Below the pieces are notes generated by a model that saw nothing but the letters and a program-made list of their open reading frames with translations, searched no databases and was not told the origin of the DNA. Both the position numbers and the translations under genes were made by a program. From assembly GCA_900765165.1 (NCBI GenBank), contig CAAFQR010000082.1:1-26008 (forward strand): a DNA stretch of 26,008 nucleotides. Reading direction: 5' to 3'. Positions 15,717 to 23,972 of the stretch are shown in pieces (position 1 is the first letter of the stretch; each line of letters starts with the position of its first letter). This DNA comes from Veillonellaceae bacterium. Its GTDB lineage: Bacteria; Bacillota; Negativicutes; Veillonellales; Veillonellaceae.

Positions 15717-15989
15717 TTATTTTTCAAAACTGTCGATAATGCCGACAATAGCACAATCGATGGCGGTTCCTTCTGCGGCGGGGCTACCAAATACATACCG
15801 CGCCGAAGAACCGTTAGTTAACAACACATACTCACCAACACCGGCGCCAACTGTGTCAGCGGCCACCGTGTACGATGGTAAAAGTTCTTGGTTGCCATCA
15901 ACGTATTGGACGATCATCAGCTTCAGACCGACTAACGAGCTATGCTTTTGTGTAGAAACGATACTACCTACAACTTTACCTGTTTTCAT
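15717..15989 (-). CDS. pduN: microcompartment vertex protein PduN (EutN/CcmL family)
   Basis: This 90-residue protein is the pentamer-forming vertex protein that closes the icosahedral shell. KTGKVVGSIVSTQKHSSLVG and the later AGVGEYVLLTNGSSARY are the EutN/CcmL hallmark. I chose the ATG at 15989 because AAGGGA lies 9 bases upstream; a TTG three codons earlier is in frame but too close to that site. The gene starts inside the last bases of pduM, a 14-base overlap that implies coupled translation. Confidence 0.93.
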   Translation of the reverse strand: MKTGKVVGSIVSTQKHSSLVGLKLMIVQYVDGNQELLPSYTVAADTVGAGVGEYVLLTNGSSARYVFGSPAAEGTAIDCAIVGIIDSFEK

Positions 15990-16467
15990 AGCATTCAATC
16001 CCTTCTATACATTCAATCTGCTTAGCTTGCGCCGTGTCCTTCGCTTGTATCGTCAATCGTTGCCCGCGGTAGAGCACAATAGCCGCGCCTTTCTCGCAGG
16101 TCCTAACATCGCTATCTCCGATCCACCGATTGGAAAACGCATACAGTCGTCGTTGCCCTTTATCATACACCGTTACCGGCCAATTTAGGAGCAGCTTCGG
16201 CGACGTGCGCTTATTCACCGAAAACCCGAGTCTAAACGTTATTTCACAATCATATGCTAAGCCCAATTCCAACCAACGTACTAAGTCAGTATACGATTCA
16301 CCAATCAGTTCTCGCATATGCTCCGGCATAATATCGGTAACCGTAATGTGCCTATGTCGTAAAAATACGTTATCCTGCAACGGCTGTTCCTGTTGCAACG
16401 ATACTTCGCCGTGGCTGTTGTATCGCTCCTGCAACCGCTGCAGCACAATTGCAATAATCGATTCCAT
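15976..16467 (-). CDS. pduM: microcompartment assembly protein PduM
   Basis: This 163-residue protein has the length and position of PduM, a structural protein that Salmonella needs for proper microcompartments. Its family is poorly conserved, so the call leans on length, position between eutJ-like and pduN, and the shape of the sequence. An N-terminal amphipathic helix (MESIIAIVLQRLQERY) resembles an encapsulation peptide. A central block LELGLAYDCEITFRLGF and a C-terminal AKDTAQAKQIECIEGIE also recall PduM. The start is the ATG at 16467 with GAGG 6 bases upstream; a GTG at 16479 overlapping the previous stop is the alternative. Confidence 0.8.
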   Translation of the reverse strand: MESIIAIVLQRLQERYNSHGEVSLQQEQPLQDNVFLRHRHITVTDIMPEHMRELIGESYTDLVRWLELGLAYDCEITFRLGFSVNKRTSPKLLLNWPVTVYDKGQRRLYAFSNRWIGDSDVRTCEKGAAIVLYRGQRLTIQAKDTAQAKQIECIEGIECYENR

Positions 16468-16475
16468 ACGCTGCC

Positions 16476-17318
16476 TCACTCACTGCCGAGCGCAATGCCG
16501 AGGGGCGTTACAAACTCAGGGTACACCGGTTTGATGATTTCACGACCCAACACTTTCTCAAAGACGCTTTCGCTTTCTCTGAAATTAACTGCGCCGCCTA
16601 CAATATGAACCGGCATGCCTTTGCGATACCGCCCGGCTCGCAATGCCTCTGCGCTGATTGTTGCCATTTTTTCTATGACCGGTTTCACTACAGCGAAGAT
16701 GTCGTCTTCCTTCTGTTTGTCGCGTTTCAGCGCTTCCGCCTCTTCGACGGGAACGCCGTAATGCCCACCGACCACAAGCGTCATATGGGAGCCGCCGGTA
16801 GCTTCATCGGCGGTATAGGATACTTTGCCTTTCTTGATAACGCTAATACCGGTCGTGCCACCGCCAATATCGACAACAGCACCACTGGTAATGCCCAGCA
16901 ATAACGACGCCGCCGTTGGTTCATCGAAGATGTCGGTTACTGTGAAATCAGCAGCCTCCAGCACATGACCAACTACTGCTTTGTTATTGCCGATGGTGCC
17001 TGGCGGAATCGCCCCAGCCGCCGTAGTCAAAGGACCGCCTAAGGCTTCCTCTGCCTGCGCCTTCAGCCGACGCGTAATCGCCACCGCACCCACATAATCG
17101 ACGACTAAGCCGTCGCGCACAGCATGGGCATACTCCAAAGCGCCATATACCGGTCGTCCCTTTTGGTCCACTACGGCTAACACGATAGAGGATGTGCCCA
17201 AATCGACGCCAACCTTCAGGTTTTCCGTATGTCCATCATAGTCTGCACTGGGCTTGCCCGATACGACACAGTCATGAAAAGCGGCCAATATATCGTTAAC
17301 TTCTTCTGTATTCCGCAT
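16476..17318 (-). CDS. eutJ: EutJ-like actin/Hsp70-fold protein in the Pdu operon
   Basis: This 280-residue protein belongs to the ASKHA (actin/Hsp70) ATPase fold and matches EutJ. The phosphate 1 loop is VGVDLGTSS (residues 36-44), and VVDIGGGTTGISVIKKGK is the phosphate 2 loop. Other motifs are GTIGNNKAVVGHVLEAA, FDEPTAASLLLG and VHIVGGAV. EutJ is thought to be a chaperone for microcompartment enzymes, but its role is not firmly proven. EutJ-like genes at this position are known from the Pdu operons of Lactobacillus and Listeria as I recall. The start is ATG 17318 with AAGGTAGG upstream; GTG 17327 lies directly after the pduL stop. Confidence 0.88.
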   Translation of the reverse strand: MRNTEEVNDILAAFHDCVVSGKPSADYDGHTENLKVGVDLGTSSIVLAVVDQKGRPVYGALEYAHAVRDGLVVDYVGAVAITRRLKAQAEEALGGPLTTAAGAIPPGTIGNNKAVVGHVLEAADFTVTDIFDEPTAASLLLGITSGAVVDIGGGTTGISVIKKGKVSYTADEATGGSHMTLVVGGHYGVPVEEAEALKRDKQKEDDIFAVVKPVIEKMATISAEALRAGRYRKGMPVHIVGGAVNFRESESVFEKVLGREIIKPVYPEFVTPLGIALGSE

Positions 17319-17327
17319 GCCGAACAC

Positions 17328-17948
17328 CTACCTTACTATGTACGCTACCGTATCGTCTTTCACAGCGGCTGCGTTACCTTCATCCGTATCCAAATGCATT
17401 TCTGTTACATACTTCGGCGACACACGCACGATAACATCATCATAGGTTGTTTTGCGGTTATCGCTTTCGATGCGTACAGAAACGGTTTCGCCATTAACTA
17501 CACCTAACGTATCGGCCTCATCGGCGGCTACGTGAATATGGCGCTTAGCAATAATACAACAGGGTCTTACGATTTGAGCAAACTCTGTTTTGATCGTTAT
17601 TTCACAAGCAGTATCCAGTTGCCCGGACAGCACGATTGGTGCTTTCACACCTAAGGTGCGCGCGTCAGTAGCCGAAATTTCCACCTGCGTTTGCTTCCGT
17701 AACGGCCCTAACAGGCGAACACCGACAAGCTCATTTTTAGGACCGACTAGGGTTACCGTCTGCGCTGCCGCAAACTCACCGGGCTGCTTCAGCTCTTTCT
17801 TGACGGTAATCGGTTCCCGCGGGAACAAGATATCGTAGTCCGCCTGACTTAAATGTATATGTCGATTGGAAATTCCGATGGGGATATGAGGCCGCCGCAT
17901 ATCTTCAATAATCTGACGTATTACCTGCTTTAGCTCTTCTCTATCCAT
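17328..17948 (-). CDS. pduL: phosphate propanoyltransferase PduL
   Basis: This 206-residue enzyme converts propionyl-CoA and phosphate to propionyl phosphate and recycles CoA inside the shell. The two zinc sites are visible as ISNRHIHLS (H30, H32), AKRHIHVAADEA (H137, H139) and EMHLDTDE (H185). Residues 1-19 (MDREELKQVIRQIIEDMRR) form an amphipathic helix like the encapsulation peptide of Salmonella PduL. The propionyl phosphate product normally goes to a propionate kinase, PduW, which is not in this window. AGGAGAACC lies upstream of the ATG. Confidence 0.95.
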   Translation of the reverse strand: MDREELKQVIRQIIEDMRRPHIPIGISNRHIHLSQADYDILFPREPITVKKELKQPGEFAAAQTVTLVGPKNELVGVRLLGPLRKQTQVEISATDARTLGVKAPIVLSGQLDTACEITIKTEFAQIVRPCCIIAKRHIHVAADEADTLGVVNGETVSVRIESDNRKTTYDDVIVRVSPKYVTEMHLDTDEGNAAAVKDDTVAYIVR

Positions 17949-17973
17949 AGGTTCTCCTCATCGTAGGTTCTGA

Positions 17974-18243
17974 CTATTTAGCTAAAATAGTTTCTACATC
18001 GCTATGAGGACGCGGAATTACGTGAGTGGATACTACTTCGCCAACCTTGGAAGCAGCTGCACAGCCTGCATCAACAGCGGCTTTAACGGCACCAACATCA
18101 CCGCGTACCATAACGGTTACCAAACCGGAACCGATTTTTTCATAGCCAGTCAAGGTTACGTTAGCTGCCTTTACCATCGCATCGGCTGCTTCGATAGCGC
18201 CAACCAAACCTTTTGTTTCCACCATACCTAATGCATTATTCAT
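17974..18243 (-). CDS. pduJ: microcompartment hexamer shell protein PduJ
   Basis: This 89-residue protein is a single BMC domain of the PduA/PduJ type: ALGMVETKGLVGAIEAADAM, then IGSGLVTVMVRGDVGAVKAA and STHVIPRPH. Hexamers of this protein tile the shell facets. It is nearly identical to PduA of the same operon through the first 60 residues, so it is a paralogue; position after pduK and the shorter C-terminus favour the PduJ name. A perfect AGGAGG ribosome site precedes the ATG and follows directly on the word TTATTTCA. Confidence 0.94.
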   Translation of the reverse strand: MNNALGMVETKGLVGAIEAADAMVKAANVTLTGYEKIGSGLVTVMVRGDVGAVKAAVDAGCAAASKVGEVVSTHVIPRPHSDVETILAK

Positions 18244-18278
18244 GGTATACCTCCTGAAATAAAATTCTCTTACGTTTA

Positions 18279-18854
18279 CTATTTAGTTGTTTTTGCGACC
18301 TTAGTCGACTTTGCCCGTTTACGCACGGGGCGCGTTGCTTTTGGTGCTTCCACTTTTAGAGCTTCTACCTTAGGCGCTTCAGCTTCCACTTTCGGCGGTT
18401 CCGGCTTCTGTTCTTCAGCTTTGGGCGGTTCCACCTTTGCTGCTTCAGTAGCCGGTGCTACCGGTTCCGAAACACTGGCTTCCGGCTTCGTTGCTTCTGC
18501 CTTCGGTTCCTCTGCCTTCGGTTCTTCCGCTTTTGCCGGTTCCGGTTCAACCGGTTCCTTTGTAAGCGGTGTAATCACCGGTTCCGGTTTCAGCATTTTG
18601 TCCAACCCATCGGCCGGTCTTGGTATAACCAGTTTACTAATCAACGCTTGTAACGCTAAGCCTTCGGCCGCGCCGGCTTCAACGGCGGCCTGTACGGCGC
18701 CAACGTCGCCGCTAACCTTCACCGTCATCCAACCGCTGCCTCTGGCTTTTTCAAGGCCTATAATATGAACATTCGCCGCTTTTACCATCACATCGGCAAC
18801 GTGGATTGCCGATGCCAGGCCGCGTACTTCTACTAATCCTAGTGCTTCCTTCAA
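18279..18854 (-). CDS. pduK: microcompartment shell protein PduK with a long low-complexity tail
   Basis: Residues 1 to about 87 are a BMC domain (EALGLVEVRGLASAIHVADV, GDVGAVQAAVEAGAAEG, KLVIPRP). Residues about 88-191 are a tail built from Pro, Glu, Lys and Ala with PKAEE-type repeats, ending in a basic cluster RPVRKRAKSTKVAKTTK. The protein has no cysteine, unlike Salmonella PduK, whose C-terminal part is thought to carry an Fe-S site. The start is a TTG that overlaps the pduH stop by 4 bases, with GGAGGTG 5 bases upstream. In transcription order pduK comes before pduJ, the reverse of Salmonella but as in Lactobacillus. Confidence 0.9.
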   Translation of the reverse strand: MKEALGLVEVRGLASAIHVADVMVKAANVHIIGLEKARGSGWMTVKVSGDVGAVQAAVEAGAAEGLALQALISKLVIPRPADGLDKMLKPEPVITPLTKEPVEPEPAKAEEPKAEEPKAEATKPEASVSEPVAPATEAAKVEPPKAEEQKPEPPKVEAEAPKVEALKVEAPKATRPVRKRAKSTKVAKTTK

Positions 18855-19225
18855 AACGACACCTCCAATTGCGCATCCTTCTTAAAGGGATTTCCCTTTA
18901 CCAGCCGCGCCGCATTGGTGCCCATCACACGTAGTGATCCGGGCTTTTGCCGATAATCGCGCAGCTTATACATGAAAAGTTCCGGCGGTAAATTTTTAAA
19001 GCTTAATATAACCATGTCCTTTGTACAGCTTAAGCCTACGGAAAGCGCCGATGCATGAGACGCTAAATCGGCTAACACTAAACCGTCTTCATCAGGACGT
19101 TCCTCTAAGGTATAGGGAATGCCTTCCTCTTCAATACCGTAGAGTAATTCTTTAATACTATCCGGCGTTACGCCTTTATGGTGATAGATTAAAATAGTCG
19201 GTTTAGCTGTTATGATTGCTTCCAT
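18851..19225 (-). CDS. pduH: diol dehydratase reactivase small subunit PduH
   Basis: This 124-residue protein is the small subunit of the diol dehydratase reactivating factor. KPTILIYHHKGVTPDSIKELL, YGIEEEGIPY and the C-terminal VMGTNAARLVKGNPFK match the family. With PduG it swaps damaged cobalamin out of the inactivated dehydratase at the cost of ATP. It follows pduG by 4 bases and is coupled to pduK by a 4-base overlap. Confidence 0.93.
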   Translation of the reverse strand: MEAIITAKPTILIYHHKGVTPDSIKELLYGIEEEGIPYTLEERPDEDGLVLADLASHASALSVGLSCTKDMVILSFKNLPPELFMYKLRDYRQKPGSLRVMGTNAARLVKGNPFKKDAQLEVSF

Positions 19226-19229
19226 ACCA

Positions 19230-21053
19230 TCACCGCCGTTCCTTAGCGTAGGCTAAGATAAGACCTGTAGCTACGGCATTACGCGCTCCTTCGGTGCCAC
19301 GTACATTGCCGCGACCGGCTACTAGATTAAAGTGGGATAACGCATCCGTTACCAGCTGCGGAATTTCAAAGTCCAAAGCGGAACCACCAACGATGACAAC
19401 GAAAGGAATATCTCGTACACTGTGCGTCGTACTAACAGCTCGTAAGGCTCTCAGTGAGTTCGTAACAAATACGCGTTCTTTAGCTGTTTGACGTACTAGC
19501 TTAATCTTTTCCAACGAAATATCGCTTTCGATAGGCACAAGGCCTTCATCGGTTACGATAACCGTTTTAGCAAATAATTCAGCGGATAACGGTGTAGGGA
19601 AGAACTGTACCGTACCATCTTCGTGACGGATGTGGTACACGCTAACAACCTTAGCGAGCGGGAACTTCTTAATGCTTTCAGCTAAGTGAATGTCTTCAAG
19701 TCCCAGTTCCGAATTGATGAGCATGGTCACCATGTTACCGGCACCGGCTAAGTGAATGGCTTTTACTTCACCGGCTTCGTTCATAATCGACGCATCAGTG
19801 GAACCGGCACCTAAGTCAAGGATGGCCAGCGGTCGTTCCGTACCCGGTGTGGTTAACGCACCGAGAATAGCCGATTCCGCTTCTTGGCCACCGATTTCAA
19901 CCGGAATGCCTAATTCCCGTTCCACTTCGCGAGCGATGATCTGCATCTGTAGGTGATCTGATTTCACCATCGACGCAATGCCTACGGCTTGTTCCATGGA
20001 AAATTCACCGGCTAAGCCGCCTTTAACATTAATCGGTACCGATGTATCGACGGCCAGCAGGTCTTCGATGTACACGTCTTCCGGCGATTTGTTGGTCAGT
20101 GTCGCCATAGTTTGGCGCACCTTTTCCAACATGCCGCCAACATTGGTGCCCGCTTCGCCGCACACATTTTCTACATGTGGCAGTTGGCCCAGCGTTTCCA
20201 TGATCTTTTCCGCACCGGATGAAATATCTACCGATACGGTACGGCCGCCACCGCTAGCTACGATGGAGCCTGCCGGAATGGTTCGTTCCTTTACGTCACC
20301 GGCCGGTGTCTTAATAACTACCGCCGAGCGATTACCTATCAAAGCACGCGCTACGGGCACGATATTTTTGGTTTCCTCAGCAGTCAAATTAAATACCGTC
20401 GCAATACCGTACGGATTCGATAATTGACTGATGACACGACCTGGTTCTACTACTTCAACAGCAGCGAGCATGCCTAACGGAACCTTATCGATTAAAAGGA
20501 CTTCATCGATAATCGGAATCGGCTGATTGAGTCGATTGGCTACCAAAACACCGTCATCGGCTTGTAAGACAGCACCGGTAATGCGATAGCCTCTAGTTAC
20601 ATATGCGTTAATTAATTCGGCTACCAGCTGGAAGTCGATTTCCTTCGGCACGATGACTATGTAGGCTTCGTCAATCGGTTTGTCTAAAAGCTGTAGTATA
20701 TTGGCAGTGATACCAACGCCAATCCCGAGGCCACCCGGTGTTTTCGGGTTATGGCCAATCATGGTCGATTCGGTAATAATGGTTTCGGTAATCGTCTCCA
20801 TGGCCACGTCACCAATAACCGGCGTTGCTTCATTGATGCGTATCAAATCGATGTCCTGCATGGACAATCCGGTGGTGAGCATGAGCTTTCTCAGCGATTC
20901 CATTAACCCTGCAATGTTATCCTTTGTGCCCTTAATGCCTGTCGTATCGGCAATAGCCGATCCGAGGAATTGCACGTTGCCGTTATCATGTATTTCAGCC
21001 ATAGCCGATTCGGTTGTGGAGTTTCCTATATCAATACCAACGACCCGTTTCAT
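19230..21053 (-). CDS. pduG: diol dehydratase reactivase large subunit PduG
   Basis: This 607-residue protein is the large, ATP-hydrolysing subunit of the reactivase, with an actin/Hsp70-like ATPase core: MKRVVGIDIGNSTTE at the N-terminus, LAILDLGAGSTDAS and VVIVGGSALDFEIPQL later. The conserved block VETNVGGMLE-like reads EAGTNVGGMLEKVRQTM here. The start is ATG 21053 with TTGGAG 8 bases upstream; a GTG two codons earlier, at 21059, is too near that site. Length is as expected (about 610). Confidence 0.96.
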   Translation of the reverse strand: MKRVVGIDIGNSTTESAMAEIHDNGNVQFLGSAIADTTGIKGTKDNIAGLMESLRKLMLTTGLSMQDIDLIRINEATPVIGDVAMETITETIITESTMIGHNPKTPGGLGIGVGITANILQLLDKPIDEAYIVIVPKEIDFQLVAELINAYVTRGYRITGAVLQADDGVLVANRLNQPIPIIDEVLLIDKVPLGMLAAVEVVEPGRVISQLSNPYGIATVFNLTAEETKNIVPVARALIGNRSAVVIKTPAGDVKERTIPAGSIVASGGGRTVSVDISSGAEKIMETLGQLPHVENVCGEAGTNVGGMLEKVRQTMATLTNKSPEDVYIEDLLAVDTSVPINVKGGLAGEFSMEQAVGIASMVKSDHLQMQIIAREVERELGIPVEIGGQEAESAILGALTTPGTERPLAILDLGAGSTDASIMNEAGEVKAIHLAGAGNMVTMLINSELGLEDIHLAESIKKFPLAKVVSVYHIRHEDGTVQFFPTPLSAELFAKTVIVTDEGLVPIESDISLEKIKLVRQTAKERVFVTNSLRALRAVSTTHSVRDIPFVVIVGGSALDFEIPQLVTDALSHFNLVAGRGNVRGTEGARNAVATGLILAYAKERR

Positions 21054-21070
21054 ACGCACAACTCCAATTC

Positions 21071-21583
21071 TTAGTTATCACCCTTCAATTTCTTACGTCG
21101 TTCATAGTTTTCGGCGGCTTCACGAACGAAGTCAGCACAAATTTTAGCGCCATACTGGCCTTCTAATTCATCGGCAATGGCCAATAATTCCGCTTTCGAC
21201 GAACGATAGGGGCGAAGCGCATTGTACATTTCCAATAAGCGTTTATCGCTAACCTTCGTCATTTCAGCAGCGCGGGAGAAGTTAAATTCAATCTGTTCAC
21301 GGCCGCCGGCTTTAGCGATTTCACCTTGCGCCTTCAAGATTTCCGGCGTAATGCGAACGTCTTCCATGGAGATTTTGCCGCTCATAACGTTATCGAGGGT
21401 AATATAGTCAAGGCCTTTGTCGCCAATCTTAATCCAATCCGGATGTTTCTGCGCAATCGGATAATCAGCAACCGTTGCCTGCGGGTTTGCGGAAGTCGTC
21501 GTAGCGGACACTACCGGAGCAGCGCCACCCTTTTGCACTTCTTCCAAAATCTTACGAATCATAGCTTCCATTTCAGCACTCAT
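21071..21583 (-). CDS. pduE: propanediol dehydratase small subunit PduE
   Basis: This 170-residue gamma subunit belongs to the B12-dependent diol dehydratase. The conserved core includes YPIAQKHPDWIKIGDKGLDY, LDNVMSGKISMEDVRITPE and FNFSRAAEMTKVSDKRLLEMYNALRPYRS, all written here in parts. The first 20 residues (MSAEMEAMIRKILEEVQKGG) look like an encapsulation-type amphipathic helix joined by a Ser/Thr/Ala linker. AAGGAGGATATT lies upstream of the ATG, and pduD ends 10 bases before it. Confidence 0.96.
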   Translation of the reverse strand: MSAEMEAMIRKILEEVQKGGAAPVVSATTTSANPQATVADYPIAQKHPDWIKIGDKGLDYITLDNVMSGKISMEDVRITPEILKAQGEIAKAGGREQIEFNFSRAAEMTKVSDKRLLEMYNALRPYRSSKAELLAIADELEGQYGAKICADFVREAAENYERRKKLKGDN

Positions 21584-21593
21584 AATATCCTCC

Positions 21594-22271
21594 TTATAGG
21601 CTTACGGTACATTCATCGGCCGATTTACCTTTTACAACGCGTTTGGTTTCTTTGATGTGAAGCAACGCGGACAATGCCTGATATTTCGGACGAGCCATTT
21701 GGTCATTTAAGGTTGCTACCGGTGTCGGAGATTCACCTTTTGCGTATTTAGCCGCGTTCTTGCCGATGGCACGATATACTTCAGCAGTGAGAAGCGGTGC
21801 CTGCGGGAACAATTCCAAGTTGGACAACGGCTGTAAGTCACGCTGGTGAATTACGGTAGTCCCTTTAGACTGAATACCAATACAAATACCGGAGCCAGAT
21901 AAGTGGTCGCCTTCTACAGCCATGAAGGCTACGTCAGACGAACGATATACACGAACGATACGGGCTTTTAAGCCTTCTTCTTCGATACCGGCTACTAGCT
22001 GGCGGATAACTTCTTTATGAGGAACACCAACAATCGTGGTGCGTTGGCTTCTGCCGAATGCCGGGCCAATAGCGATAACTACTTCATCCGGCGTAGTATG
22101 TGCTTCAGCGGCCGAGCCAGTGTGAATCCAAGTGTCATCAGCATCGGATTCTTTCGGCTTTGTTGTCGTTGCCGGTGCTTCTTTGAACGTTACAGGTTCA
22201 CTGGCAGAGCCCATTTCCTTGAGCACTTCCACAATAAGTGCGCGTAATACTTGCTCGTTTATTTCAGCCAT
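21594..22271 (-). CDS. pduD: propanediol dehydratase medium subunit PduD
   Basis: This 225-residue beta subunit of diol dehydratase contains VVIAIGPAFGRSQRTTIVGV, IEEEGLKARIVRVYRSSDVA and DHLSGSGICIGIQSKGTTVIH, the parts that line the cobalamin side of the active complex. Residues 5-20 (NEQVLRALIVEVLKEM) form an amphipathic helix followed by an acidic linker; in Salmonella the PduD N-terminus targets the whole dehydratase to the microcompartment lumen. AAGGAGGAG lies upstream of the ATG. Confidence 0.96.
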   Translation of the reverse strand: MAEINEQVLRALIVEVLKEMGSASEPVTFKEAPATTTKPKESDADDTWIHTGSAAEAHTTPDEVVIAIGPAFGRSQRTTIVGVPHKEVIRQLVAGIEEEGLKARIVRVYRSSDVAFMAVEGDHLSGSGICIGIQSKGTTVIHQRDLQPLSNLELFPQAPLLTAEVYRAIGKNAAKYAKGESPTPVATLNDQMARPKYQALSALLHIKETKRVVKGKSADECTVSL

Positions 22272-22283
22272 TTCGACTCCTCC

Positions 22284-23948
22284 TTATATATCTCGCGGAT
22301 CGATTGCGTTCGGAATGTCCTTGATAACATCCCAATCTTTACCAGACAAGCGATACCCAGTACCTACGCCGGCATAATCGTTCGCATCATTAATAGCGGA
22401 GATTACGTTAAATTTATCGTCAAAAATTGCAGACGTCTGTAAATAGTCGCCGGCTACTTTCTGTTTCAACAGGTTCAAAATGCTTTCAGCCAAATCGGTG
22501 AAGCCGCGTTTAGCGAGGCCCTTAACGAAGTCAATACCGGTTACGCCGCGAGCCATAATGTCGGCAGCGCCCTTCATGTCCGCTACTTTGTCGCGCATCG
22601 GCATATCTTTGGAGCCGTGAGCATAGGTAGCAGCTTCAACTTCCTCGTCAGTGATAGGCGGTAAGCCTAATTCAGCGAACAAGCCCTGCAACGCACGAGC
22701 GGCTTTGTTACGAACGGCTACGACTTCTTCTTCGCGAACCGGTTTCAAGCCACCGTTAACCTTCAAGTCACGCTGGATAATGCACCAGTCATCATAGTCT
22801 TCCGCATCCCAGTTCGAACCGGCGAACATGTTATCATAGTTCGGCGTGGAGCTGTAACCGGAGCAGATGAAATCAGTACCCGGTGCAAACTGCATGAGTG
22901 TACGAGCCGTACGACGAAGGTCAGAGTGACTGAACGTCTGGTCATTACTGGATGCGCATTCCAGGTTGAGCATAGCGGCGATCAAGTTTTCGGCCAATAC
23001 GGCACGAATACCGGACGGCACAGCAGCCGGAATACCGATACAGCTTACAGAACCATTCTGGATACCCTGTACGCCGGCACCTTTAGTGATGTACAAGCAG
23101 CGAGTTTCCAAGTATAACATCGATTTGCCTTCAGCCTGGCCCATCTGAACTTCAGAACCGGTACCGGAGGTGAAACGCATTTTTAAGCCGCGAGATGCAT
23201 AAGCGGAAGCCAAGAACGCTTTCGACCACGGCGTATCATCGCCATCGGTAAATACGTCTTCAGTACCGTATACAGAAATCGTTTCTGCATAAGCGGTAAA
23301 GCCGCGCATCCCTAATTCCAATTCAGTTGCTTCTTCCAAGGAGCATTGAGTCAATACGCCGGGGCGACCGGACTGGGAACCAACCAAAATACTGATAGCG
23401 TTAAGCGGTGCATAACGAGCAACAGCTACGGTGGTTTCTTCTTCAGCGAAGCCACGTAAAGCGCCTTCAGCTGCATCGGCTGCGATCTGAACCGGGTTAT
23501 CGTTAACATTCGTTACGTGTGCCTGGTTAGCCATGGTGCGACGAGCACGCATCTTCTGCATACACTGCATCATTTCAACAACGTTCATCTGGCTTACAAC
23601 TTCCAGCATCTTTGCCGGCGTCATACATTTAGCCAACGAAGCGATTTCGCTACGCGGTACGCTAGGCGTTAAAATTTTATTGGCGATTTCGCGGGAATCC
23701 ATAGCCATAACTTCTTCGGCACGTTCCAAGCGAATCGCATAGTTAGCAATAAACGTATCGATCAAATCGAAGTCTTCACTGCGTTTGCCATCCAGCTCTA
23801 CGATTTTGCCGTTTTCAATGCGAATGCTCGGCTTCGGATCCTGCGGCGATTCCATGGCTATAAAGCCTTCTTCAACCCATTCTTTTACATAACCGTCTTG
23901 ATTGACAGGACGTTGACTCAATACTTCAAAACGTTTTGATTTCATCAT
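22284..23948 (-). CDS. pduC: propanediol dehydratase large subunit PduC
   Basis: This 554-residue catalytic subunit dehydrates 1,2-propanediol to propionaldehyde, and usually glycerol to 3-hydroxypropionaldehyde, by a radical mechanism with adenosylcobalamin. Catalytic residues described for the Klebsiella enzyme are present: Q142 and H144 in ANQAHVTN (Klebsiella 141 and 143), the E in FAEEETTVAVARYAPLNA, the E in TELELGMRG, Q in GVQGIQNGSVSCIG and D in SSNDQTFSHSD. SNWDAEDYDDW is the late conserved block. A double ATG starts the gene, with AAAGGAAG upstream. The substrate, propanediol or glycerol, cannot be settled from sequence. Confidence 0.97.
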   Translation of the reverse strand: MMKSKRFEVLSQRPVNQDGYVKEWVEEGFIAMESPQDPKPSIRIENGKIVELDGKRSEDFDLIDTFIANYAIRLERAEEVMAMDSREIANKILTPSVPRSEIASLAKCMTPAKMLEVVSQMNVVEMMQCMQKMRARRTMANQAHVTNVNDNPVQIAADAAEGALRGFAEEETTVAVARYAPLNAISILVGSQSGRPGVLTQCSLEEATELELGMRGFTAYAETISVYGTEDVFTDGDDTPWSKAFLASAYASRGLKMRFTSGTGSEVQMGQAEGKSMLYLETRCLYITKGAGVQGIQNGSVSCIGIPAAVPSGIRAVLAENLIAAMLNLECASSNDQTFSHSDLRRTARTLMQFAPGTDFICSGYSSTPNYDNMFAGSNWDAEDYDDWCIIQRDLKVNGGLKPVREEEVVAVRNKAARALQGLFAELGLPPITDEEVEAATYAHGSKDMPMRDKVADMKGAADIMARGVTGIDFVKGLAKRGFTDLAESILNLLKQKVAGDYLQTSAIFDDKFNVISAINDANDYAGVGTGYRLSGKDWDVIKDIPNAIDPRDI

Positions 23949-23972
23949 CCGAACTTCCTTTCTGTGGGCGTA

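Noticed and set aside
18421..18768. Long + strand frame opposite pduK, rich in Gly and Ser
   Set aside because: It is the complement of the repetitive PduK tail; the low-complexity tail keeps the opposite frame open by chance.
20680..21147. 155-residue + strand frame spanning the pduG/pduE boundary
   Set aside because: It runs opposite two strongly supported genes and its translation has no recognisable domain.
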